A stretch of 64,000 bases of DNA from Anodontia alba. Lineage: Eukaryota; Mollusca; Bivalvia; Lucinida; Lucinidae. Position 1 is the stretch's first letter; every line of letters begins with the position of its first letter. The DNA is taken from positions 18,808,855-18,872,854 of the forward strand of contig OZ024821.1 of the NCBI GenBank assembly GCA_964016985.1. The letters run 5' to 3'. Below the pieces are notes generated by a model that saw only the letters and a list, made by a program, of their open reading frames with translations, did no database searches and was not told the DNA's origin. Of this stretch, positions 55,750-64,000 are shown one piece after another. The translations under genes were made by a program, and so were the position numbers.

Positions 55750-55865
55750 AAGAACAAAGCAGACGATGAATGATGAATAAATTGGGCACCGAAAGAGTGA
55801 AGAGTTGTAGTGTGATGTAGTGTGAATACAGTATGTCGGTTGTGTCTGCGCGACCATGGCTGTTA

Positions 55866-56141
55866 CATCACGTAAATATACCATATAATTTTGATCCTCT
55901 TAAACCCCACTTATATATAGTAAAACTGGGTTTACAGGGGTACACATCATTTTTCTTATTTCTGCTCAAAAACATAGATTTTGGTACTCGTTAAAACCGC
56001 CCGGCCGAGGCGGTTCTAAAGAGTACCCACAATCTATGTTTTGAGCAGAAATATGAAAAATATCAGAATTTTTTATCTGAAAATTTTCATTATTTGCTGG
56101 TAAAATTTTCAGTATATTTGAATAGGCTTGTTTTCGTAATG
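55866..56141. mobile_element. MITE family A copy (inverted)
   Basis: CATCACGTAAATATACCATA to AGGCTTGTTTTCGTAATG, centre AACCGCCCGGCCGAGGCGGTT. Confidence 0.82.
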
Positions 56142-56234
56142 GTAGATTCGTTCACGATGTTCTCTCAGGCAGCAAATTGAATAACGTCACAGATCCAGGT
56201 ACATGTAAAATGGGTATTCAAGTAAAAAAATGTG

Positions 56235-56420
56235 GATATTCATTCCTAGTATTCGAACACCTGAATCCCTTGTCATAATTATCCTAAAATATGGGTAAGT
56301 CAATTTTACAACCTGTTAATGTATCGAACATCTGCTGGGAGACTGGCAAACAAAGAAGACGGCGTCTGTTGTGGGTCTACACTGTTTGCTCAGGTAGTTG
56401 TCTGTCTGTTTGAATACTTA
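56235..56420. mobile_element. MITE family C copy
   Basis: TAGTATTCGAACACCTGAAT on the left, a short GACGGCGTCTGTTGTGGGTC core, TGTCTGTTTGAATACTTA on the right. Confidence 0.65.
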
Positions 56421-56618
56421 ACCCTTGTCCTGCGTTACCCGGATATGTCCTGCGTTTGCAAACAGTGTAGAGCCATATCAGTTGGCTTCTGATCTGCACC
56501 TGCACTGTTTGTCACTAAGAATGTGAATTTGTATCAGCAACCAAGATGCAGTAATATGATTGGCTGAAAGTGAGGAGTGGGCGTCGCATCTAAATTTATT
56601 CAGCATTAGAAGAGTTAA
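56420..56618. mobile_element. TTAA-flanked MITE, copy of the 2487 element
   Basis: TTAACCCTTGTCCTGCG to TTTATTCAGCATTAGAAGAGTTAA with a TAGAGCCATATCAGTTGGCT core. Confidence 0.75.
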
Positions 56619-56689
56619 GGTAAATATTGTATGTATAAGAACTGCTGCAGTGAGACGCTGTCAACAAGTGCAACTCAGTTGGGTCAGAG

Positions 56690-56870
56690 TATTACTAAAA
56701 GGGTTGCACGGGCCCAACGAAGACTCAGACCAGCCTGCGCATTCGCACAGTCTGATCAGAATCTTCTCTGTTCGCCAGAAGATACTTTGGATCCTTGTCT
56801 ACCAATAGAGTATCGTGTGAAGACTCTGATCAGAGTTTTCGCTGCTAGTACATGCAGTCTTGTAGGAAAT
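56690..56870. mobile_element. Family K element
   Basis: AGACCAGCCTGCGCATTCGC, ACAGTCTGATCAGAATCTTC and CAGTCTTGTAGGAAATGATG. Confidence 0.55.
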
Positions 56871-56890
56871 GATGTGCTCCGATTCATATA

Positions 56891-57221
56891 CAGTCGACTC
56901 TCGTTATCTCGAATTCCAAGGGACTCTCTGAAATACTTCGAGATATCCGTAGCTCGACATATCAGGTTTGCAGAATTGAGGAAAAAATAATTTGATTAAC
57001 CACATTTAACAAACTGATAGGTAATTGGACTTTTGAAGTTAGAGATATATTGAAAATATTGTGGAAAAGAGGAGAAATTGCTCCTTAGGAGCAATTTCTC
57101 CTCTTTTCTACAATATTTTCCATCTGTTGTTAGGTTTTCATGTATAGGCAGGGACCAGATTTTCACTTCGAGATAAGCGGTTATTCGAGATAAGCGAGGT
57201 CGAGATAACGAGAGTCAACTG
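56891..57221. mobile_element. Pogo-like MITE family D, copy 5
   Basis: CAGTCGACTCTCGTTATCTC and GAGATAACGAGAGTCAACTG ends with TA. A clean GGAGAAATTGCTCCTTAGGA centre. Confidence 0.85.
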
Positions 57222-57309
57222 TATAAAATATTTTAAATTTACGAGAGTTCAAAAAGACACAACTGATTCCCAGTCTACTTTCTGAAATTGCTGCGCTGTC
57301 ATTTTGTGG

Positions 57310-57553
57310 ACAGTACCCAGGGTAGATATCGCAAGCATTAATTATATTTTTGAAAAATCAGCAGACGATAACTTGGAATATTTCCTGCAAATTATCTCCG
57401 TATTTTTTTCCAGCAGATAGGCTTTGACATTTCATGCAAATTGTCTAGGAGACAATTTGTATGAAATTTCAACGCCCATTTGCTAGGAAACAATAAGAAA
57501 ATTATTGTCAAATTGTCGTTTTCTGAATTGGTCCAGAGATTGGTACAGATTTA
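57310..57553. mobile_element. MITE family J copy
   Basis: ATCAGCAGACGATAACTTGG, a TTTCATGCAAATTGTCTAGG centre and ATTGTCGTTTTCTGAATTGG. Confidence 0.65.
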
Positions 57554-57919
57554 AGGACCCGAGATGAAGCCCTTTACTGATAGTTTGCTTGAGTTCTTGT
57601 TTGCCGACATGTCAACACTTGTGGGTCATTTTGTGTCGTCTCCCATAGAAAGTAAGAAAAGAGACAGAACAGCCTGTAGATTAGAAGAAAAGAATGAGAA
57701 ACAGACGAGGAAGAGGGGGTTAGGGTAAAGAGAATGACAGCGCAGAAATAAAAGAAAAACTAACATGTCCCTTTACCCCACTTGCTGCAAATACAACAGA
57801 GCCTTACCACCACCATACCACCCACCATTTACTGATAGAAACGTAAATGTCAGCAAGGCAATGCAAGAAATAGCCAAATGGGCCAAATCAATCAAAAAAA
57901 TAAAAATAAACATCTTCAG

Positions 57920-58110
57920 GCGCGCAACATGCGCAGATTCAGATCATCCTGCGCATGCGGTGTCTCATCCGGGCATTTGTTCTCCATTGATATATTTTAT
58001 AGTATCCAATGATTCTGTTAGCGGACAGCAAAGGTCCTGATCTTCCGCGCAGTCTGATCTAGAACGTCGCTGTCCGCGCATGCCCAGAAAGCACGTTTTC
58101 ACTTGGCGAG
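57920..58110. mobile_element. Family K element
   Basis: GATCATCCTGCGCATGCGGT, AGTATCCAATGATTCTGTTA and CGCGCAGTCTGATCTAGAAC. Confidence 0.5.
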
Positions 58111-58197
58111 GCTCTGATGTTTTTGTTATTTTTTTTTTTCAAGAACGAGTCTGATAATGTTTACAAGTGTGCAAAGTAAACAGTTGAAAAAAAAGGT

Positions 58198-58306
58198 GAC
58201 CGTATTTATCCTATATAGTCGGAGAGACAGGTCTGAGCCAACACTGAAGACCTAGATCAGACGCCACAAAATGTGGTACCTGATCAAGGTCTACACTTTT
58301 TAAGTG
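58198..58306. mobile_element. MITE family C, left half
   Basis: GACCGTATTTATCCTATATA, then GATCAGACGCCACAAAATGT and inverse. Confidence 0.6.
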
Positions 58307-58509
58307 ATTTAAGACATGTTTTACAGTATAAAGACCACTAACAGAAATGGCAAACAGAAATCGAGTTTTAAACGGTAAGATTTAAACAAAAAAATCGCCA
58401 TGAAATGTATACCCCACCATACCCCCATTTCACTATATCTTATGAGGAAACAGGGTATATACAATACAAATTCATAGGCTTAACGTAATATGCAGGCTCG
58501 CACTGCAAT

Positions 58510-58716
58510 CGGTTAGTGTCATAATGACGAGAAAAAAATACATTGAGTTGTTCTTTAATTATTATTATTTTCCAGAAAAAAAAATGAGACTTGGCATTTC
58601 TGATGAATCGTCTGTTTGGCTGACGATTCACGTGAAATGCCAAGTCTTGTTTCCTCCGAAAAATAAAAAGAAAATCAAAGTGGCTTCTACAGATGTGATT
58701 AGCGTTTTAAGGAGTA
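58510..58716. mobile_element. MITE family B copy
   Basis: GACTTGGCATTTCTGATGAA / TTCACGTGAAATGCCAAGTC arms around CGTCTGTTTGGCTGACG. Confidence 0.7.
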
Positions 58717-58764
58717 AAACCTCGCCGGAGGCTCGTTTCATAAATTTCATATGAAATTACCACT

Positions 58765-59107
58765 CATGTAAGATCCTTTATATCTGAAACGAGAAACCTT
58801 ATTTTCTATGAAAATACAACTAGCAGGCAATTCACATGAAATCATGAAATGTCAAGCATTTTCTCCGAAACCTAAAAAAATGTCAAAATATCGTCTGCTC
58901 TAGTTGTGATTAGCGCATTAAGGGTTAAAACCTTTATATAATAAAAGCTACATTACCTTCTACCAAATAGCAAATCTTATTTTCTCTGAAAGTATAACTA
59001 GCAGACAATTTACATGAAATGTCAAGCCTTATTATCTCCGAAAAAATAGGCCTACAAAATAAACAGCATCAAAATGCCCGCTACAGTTGTGATTAACGCA
59101 TTAAGTT
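58765..59107. mobile_element. Two degraded family B copies in tandem
   Basis: Each has TTTTCT(A/C)TGAAA, CTAGCAG(G/A)CAATT and ACATGAAATGTCAAGC, ending in GTTGTGATTA(G/A)CGCATTAAG. Confidence 0.6.
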
Positions 59108-59360
59108 AAAAATAAGCGGCGCGAGATTACCTTTTACGCTCCTTTGTCCATTTAATACTTTATCCCTACAATTCATTTTCTATCCATACAATTCATTCTT
59201 CTCTCTCATAAGAATTGTAACACACACAAACTGGATCATGCTATACACAGTCTTATAAATTCCGAAAATAATAGTAATATATTGTGGGAGACCTACACAA
59301 TCCCAAATACAAACAAAGAAGACCTTGGTCCAACTATCCAAGGCATAGTCCTAGAATTAA

Positions 59361-59472
59361 CCCATCAGCGGGCACATGACGGTTATACAACGTCGCCGCA
59401 ACGTCGATGCAACGTCATGACGTTGCATCGACGTTGAGGCGACGTTGTATTAACGTCATGTGTCTGCTGGGA
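59361..59472. mobile_element. MITE family H, copy 3
   Basis: CCCATCAGCGGGCACATGAC and CATGTGTCTGCTGGGA ends around GCAACGTCATGACGTTGC. Confidence 0.82.
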
Positions 59473-59743
59473 ATGCTCAGCATGTTGTGTACAAATTTCA
59501 ACAGCAGACACTGAGTTTTTGTTGTTGTTGTTGTTTTTTGTTGTTGTTTTTTTGTTGTTGTTTTTTTGTTTTCTTTTTGGTTTTTTAGGGGTTTTTTTTC
59601 TGACTTTTCCAGAATTGTCACAATTTGCATGGAATGTCGGAGTCTATATTCTGGTAAACAAAAAGAATAAGAAAAAAAAAATAAGAAAAATATCATCAAT
59701 ATTTGTCGTCTGCTAAATTTGTCCAGAGGGTCGTACTAAAGGT
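59473..59743. mobile_element. MITE family J copy with GTT expansion
   Basis: TTTCAACAGCAGACACTGAG on the left, TTGTCGTCTGCTAAATTTGT on the right, with (GTT)n and poly-T at 59516-59580 in the left arm. Confidence 0.65.
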
Positions 59744-59952
59744 TAATAAAGGTGAATGAGATTTCAAATATTGAAGATAAAACAAATACGTAAATAAACT
59801 GATTTAGTGTAATTAAAAATGTGAATAGCAAACGCTACTCGCATTTGTTCCCCATCAAGTACAAAAATATTCAGTCATTTTAACGGCTTCTTTCAGCTAA
59901 CGGTGTTTAGAACAACTTGGCCGAAGAAGACCGTCGAACATTGTAAGCAAAT

Positions 59953-60222
59953 CATTACGAAAACATACCTATATAATTTTGACCCCCTTAAACCCCACTT
60001 ATATATAGTAAAACTGGGTTTTACAGGGGTATACATTATTTTTCTTATTTCTGCTTAAAAACATAGATTGTGGGTACTCGTTAGAACCGCCTCTGCGAGG
60101 CGATTCTAACGAGTACCCCCAATTCATGTTTTGAGCAGAAATATGAAAAAAAAAAATATCAGAATTTTTATCTGAAAACTCAGTTTTTGGAGGTGAAATT
60201 TTCAATATACTTGAATAGGCGT
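59953..60222. mobile_element. MITE family A copy (inverted), last bases lost
   Basis: CATTACGAAAACATACCTAT start, TAGAACCGCCTCTGCGAGGC centre. It stops at GAATAGGCGT without the terminal TTTTCG. Confidence 0.8.
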
Positions 60223-60347
60223 ACTGCATACACATGGTAGATTTCCACCATTTTTCTTTTCTACAAAGAAGACAACATTCCTAACAGTCTGTTTGCTTTT
60301 CGCACACAAAGACCCCTTCGAAAATTGGTCTACTCTAAAAAGGCAAT

Positions 60348-60620
60348 CATTACAAAACACGCCTATTCAAATATATAGCAAATTTCACCTCCAAAAACTG
60401 AAAATTTTCAGATAAAACCTCTAATATTTTTCATATTTCTGCTCAAAAACGTAGACTGTGGGTACTCGTTAGAACTGCCTCAGAGAGACGGTTCTCACGA
60501 ATACCCACAATATATGTTTTGAGCAGAAATAAGAAAAAATAATGTATACCCCTGTAAACCCAAGTTTTACTGTATAAAAGTAGGGTTTAAGGGGGTCAAA
60601 ATTATATAGTTTTCTTGATG
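60348..60620. mobile_element. MITE family A copy
   Basis: CATTACAAAACACGCCTATT to ATATAGTTTTCTTGATG, with a degraded AACTGCCTCAGAGAGACGGTT centre. Confidence 0.8.
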
Positions 60621-60929
60621 AAGTTTTCGCAAAGAAGAGCGAATTTTTCACTTTTGTAATAGAGCAATAGACACTTTTTCAGAAAGAAGCCATTACTATT
60701 ATGACACACATGCCTCCGCTGAAAGCGTTTTCATTACCCATAAATAACGAAAACGGAAGATTCTGTCCGTCTGTAAGGGTGTGCAGTTTTGGTCTCCGTT
60801 TTATAAATAAGTGCCGGTTTTTCGACGTAGTCGTTTAAGCTCATCGTCTGGAGCAGCTGTATGGCATCAAGAATATGCCATACAATCGAAAAGAATCTGC
60901 ACAACGACCTTTTCTGTTATTACCGTAAA

Positions 60930-61036
60930 CCCAGTCAGCATTCTACGTAAATCTATATCGGGCCGTCATCGGCCCGACAGGGTAGCTGACGGGCCGATGA
61001 CGGTCCGATGTAGATTTACGTAGAATGCTAGCTGGG
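60930..61036. mobile_element. MITE family G, copy 2
   Basis: CCCAGTCAGCATTCTACGTA and TACGTAGAATGCTAGCTGGG ends, with GGCCGTCATCGGCCCGACAG and inverse inside. Confidence 0.87.
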
Positions 61037-61305
61037 AAAGGACACGCCATCTTAGTCATTGTACATTATGCTTTGAAAAGTGTTTTCAAGATCATGGTAA
61101 AACTGCGAGGTAGGACAAACCTAAACAGGAAAATACTAAAAAATAAAAACTAATTCTTTTCGAACGATACTGTACTCTTTGTCCTTCCATACGCACATTA
61201 CTTTCGTTCCTACGTCGTGTATCTGTTTTTACAGTTATTACTTGTACTCTATTTACATGTAGTATACTTCACACAGACTAGCTGCTAGTCAGATAATAAA
61301 AGTTT

Positions 61306-61549
61306 GGGCCCAGTTGTTCAAAGCGTCGTTAGCTTAACGAGCTCGTTAAGGGTCATTTCGTTAACTGTTTTAGCGGATTCAATATACATTATTTTGATAT
61401 TTTTTGCTCAAAAAATGTGAGTAGCTTTTGCATTGCAAAAGCTACTCACATTTTTTCAGCAAAAAATTTCAGCATATTTGCCTATTACTCAATTAAAATT
61501 TTAACGAATCGTTAACTAACGACATCGTTAGTTTTGAACAACTGGGCCC
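61306..61549. mobile_element. MITE family E, copy 2
   Basis: GGGCCCAGTTGTTCAAAGCG and GTTTTGAACAACTGGGCCC ends. A GAGTAGCTTTTGCATTGCAAAAGCTACTC hairpin. Confidence 0.87.
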
Positions 61550-61794
61550 TGATCATTTTTGTTTATTATTCAAAGATTATCAACTTGTTAACAATGGCAA
61601 GTCTATTTGATAGAGTCTCAAACACATATCTTGGCTAAGTATTATCAAAATTGAGAAAAGAGAGTAGACTAGCTGTTAAACTATTGTAATGTTCATTTTA
61701 ATGCAAATAGATGATTTTTTATCCATATTATTTATTTTAACGCCTAGTGGTTAGGCTAACTGTCACACAAAAGGATATGCGAATATTTCTTAAT

Positions 61795-61950
61795 CCTGTT
61801 TACACTGCTCACGACTACAGCAGACGACATTTTGATTTTTTGTATTTTCAGATAAAATAAGAAATGTCAATAAGCAGTGCCTATTAAACACCCCGCGCAG
61901 AAACCAAATCGTAACGGACGGACGCATATACGGACGGATGGGCAACGTGA
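61795..61950. repeat. Family B half and GGACGG tract
   Basis: CAGCAGACGACATTTTGATT, then AACGGACGGACGCATATACG and a second GGACGG, like the GTCC tracts of Helitron-like elements. Confidence 0.45.
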
Positions 61951-62050
61951 AAATAGTATATCCCCAACGCAGTTTGCAAACGGGGTGGATATAATAAGCG
62001 TTAACCAAAATAAGATTAATGGCATAAGAACAACAGAAAGCTTTAGAGCT

Positions 62051-62279
62051 TTAACTCATTTATGCCTAGAGTCCTATAAAAGGGGCATTGGCAAACAGTG
62101 TAGATCCTTATCAGACGCCGCAAAAGCGGCGTCTGATCAGGATCTACTCTGTTTGCGGTAAATATAGTAATTTCTTTAAAACACGATAGTAATAAAAACT
62201 AACCAGACACCCTTTTTACTGGAAATGGACCGGTCCAAGGAGTTAAGGCAGATGGAACCACTCAGCATAAATGGGTTAA
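62051..62279. mobile_element. TTAA-flanked MITE with perfect GTAGAC core
   Basis: TTAACTCATTTATGCC and AGCATAAATGGGTTAA ends. The core GATCAGACGCCGCAAAAGCGGCGTCTGATC is perfect. Confidence 0.85.
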
Positions 62280-62362
62280 ACGTAATCGATCACTGTTAAA
62301 CTCCAGCATGTAAAGAGTAATAAGAAGCACCTTCAAAAAGAAGATCAGCGACGAAAAAGTTC

Positions 62363-62372
62363 TTTTCTTTTT

Positions 62373-62403
<31 letters not shown>

Positions 62404-62475
62404 GTGTGCAATTTGATAGCTGCTGGTGTTGGTGGTGGCGGGGGGGGGGGTGTGCGGGGGTGGGGGGGGGGGGGG
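62363..62475. repeat. Poly-T followed by G-rich tract
   Basis: T runs at 62368-62403 are followed by GGTGGTGGCGGGGG and further G runs. No gene is supported. Confidence 0.9.
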
Positions 62476-62719
62476 CTGACTCATGGATGACTTAGTTGAG
62501 GTAACACGAACTGCCCAAATTATGGTGCGTCTAAATCAATGCACACAAACATACCCTTGACAACCTACAAAGCCACCGACTTCATTCGGATTATTCACGT
62601 ACGTTAAACAAAGATAAATGGCAAAAAGTGTACTTTGTTTTTGGTTTCTGAACCATCATTACATGCCACTGCATTATATAATCGCACTAAAAGATTACTT
62701 TCTAAGCTTTTTAAATAAC

Positions 62720-62812
62720 TAACCCTGTTTTTTTTTTTTTTTTTTTTGTTTTTTTTAAAAAAAGCTAACTTTGTTTGAGATCATTTTTTTTTTTTTTTTT
62801 TTTTTTTTTTTG
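62720..62812. repeat. Two poly-T runs
   Basis: T runs at 62730-62756 and 62787-62811 are separated by an A-rich spacer. Confidence 0.9.
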
Positions 62813-62989
62813 AAACTTCATTTTGGCGTGAACTTGAAGATCATATTGTAAAAATGTTTTGAAATGCATACAATGAAAGTTGACTCAAAGAATAACCGTT
62901 TTATGGGGTTATGTCATCGCTTCAAGGCACGTACATTCTTCCATATAGATATTTATACTCATGGGTCAGCGAATGATTATAATCGACTT

Positions 62990-63530
62990 CGTCAATAAAG
63001 CATGGAAAGAAATAGATACACTTTCAGGGGAGGCAACTTTCAGATTTGCTTTGCCTCCTTTCTGGGAAGAGATCTCCTCTAAAACGGTAGAATTTGTTCC
63101 CAAGCGGAGGGTAAATTCTCTCCTTTTAGGGTAGATCCCATTTCAAAGGGACTTGGTGTGAAGGAAAGCAACAAGGACATGTCGAAAACATACCTATTCA
63201 AATACGAGTATAATGAAAATGTTACCACCAAAAATGAAAAATTTCAGAAAAAAAATGTTTGACATTTTTCATATTTCTGCTCATAACATAGATTTGGGTA
63301 CTCTTTAGAATCGCCTCGATGAGGCACTTCTAACGAGTACCCACAATCTATGTTTTTGAGCGGAAATTAGAAAAATAATGTTTACCCCTATATACCCCAG
63401 TTTTGCTATATAAAAGTAGGGTTTAAGGGGGTCAAATTATATAGGCATGTTTTCGTGATGAAGCCATAAAAGTTGTCTTCCTTGTAAAAATTGCGGAAAA
63501 TCGAGTCCTTTAAAAGGTTTGACCATTGCA
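62990..63530. mobile_element. MITE family I copy split by a family A MITE
   Basis: The left part has CACTTTCAGGGGAGGCAACT and AATTTGTTCCCAAGCGGAGG. The right part (AAAAGTTGTCTTCCTTG) resumes after 63460. Confidence 0.7.
63178..63460. mobile_element. MITE family A copy nested in family I
   Basis: CATGTCGAAAACATACCTAT to AGGCATGTTTTCGTGATG. The centre AATCGCCTCGATGAGGCACTT is imperfect. Confidence 0.8.
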
Positions 63531-63545
63531 GTTCCACTGAATACC

Positions 63546-63771
63546 CATCACGAAAACATGTTTTAAACCACACTTTTATATAGTAAAACTGGGGGGTTTA
63601 CAGGGGTATATATTTTTTTATTATTATTATTCCTGCTCAAAAACATAGATTGTGGGTCACAATCTATGTCTTGAGCAGAAATATGAAGAATATCAGAGTT
63701 TCTTATCTGATATTTTTCAGTTTTTGGAGGTGAAATTTTCTATATATTTGAATAGGCGTGTTTCCATAATG
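63546..63771. mobile_element. MITE family A copy, centre deleted
   Basis: CATCACGAAAACATG to GCGTGTTTCCATAATG. The AACCGCCTC hairpin is absent, leaving GATTGTGGGTCACAATCTATG. Confidence 0.78.
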
Positions 63772-63927
63772 CACTACAACTACTTGTATACTTATGGTCT
63801 TAAAATAAAGAATGCTTCTAAAAGAACCTAATATTGGTATTTGTACTAATAAGAAAATTTAATGTTTCAGTATAAGTGAACAAATGGTCGTAGCATTCAA
63901 AAACGTTTTCCTAATGCAAATATATCA

Positions 63928-64000
63928 AAGTTTAGCATGCTGGGTAAGAATTTCAGCAGACGACATTTTCAAACAGTTTTCTTGTTGTTGCTTTTTTTTT
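63928..64000. mobile_element. MITE family J, left end cut by window edge
   Basis: AGCATGCTGGGTAAGAATTT and CAGCAGACGACATTTTC at the end of the window. Confidence 0.6.

Overview
The window is AT-rich animal genomic DNA. It has long microsatellites, many small palindromic transposable elements (MITEs), tandem-array elements and a few widely spaced genes with introns. Repeat style (elements starting with 'GCTCACCTGAGC' and carrying internal tandem arrays, MITEs with a GCAAACAGTGTAGAC palindrome, a tRNA-headed SINE, a Jockey/CR1-like LINE) fits a bivalve mollusc. I lean to a heterodont such as Dreissena, from general familiarity only.

Three host genes can be supported. (1) A single-exon heparan-sulfate 3-O-sulfotransferase-like gene lies on the minus strand at about 4.9-5.9 kb. 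(2) A plus-strand gene at about 28.4-35.4 kb has two visible exons. It encodes a hydrophobic signal or anchor followed by a long acidic, repeat-bearing chain that ends in a furin-like site and a short peptide. (3) A minus-strand two-exon 3-O-sulfotransferase-like gene spans about 45.0-54.7 kb. Its membrane-anchor exon and catalytic exon join in phase across an 8.55 kb intron. The two sulfotransferases share family motifs but differ at the expected catalytic glutamate. Both would act in the Golgi lumen on sulfated glycans. No link between the acidic protein and the sulfotransferases is shown beyond location.

Layout: 1-4.8 kb, MITEs, (TG)n and (AT)n; 4.9-5.9, sulfotransferase A; 6-9.2, MITEs; 9.2-11.9, inverted Helitron-like element with a tandem array; 12.6-13.5, a second array; 14.9-18.6, LINE with one frameshift; 18.6-24.4, MITEs, SINE and a long hairpin; 24.5-25.2, array; 26.1-26.6, doubtful exons; 27.0-27.4, mariner-like remnant; 28.4-35.4, acidic-protein gene with a Helitron-like element in its intron; 35.5-41.9, MITEs and quiet DNA; 42.0-43.1, decayed ORF and minisatellite; 45.0-54.7, sulfotransferase C with a 4.3 kb Helitron-like element in its intron; 55-64, a truncated Helitron-like copy and dense MITEs.

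The most striking signals are three. Elements of three different sequence families share one architecture: 5' hairpin, GTCC-rich tract, tandem array, 12-bp subterminal inverted repeat and a TCTTG end. The same hairpin cores recur inside MITEs with different ends. MITEs abut splice junctions of the real genes. All gene models come from reading the sequence by eye; no search or alignment was run.
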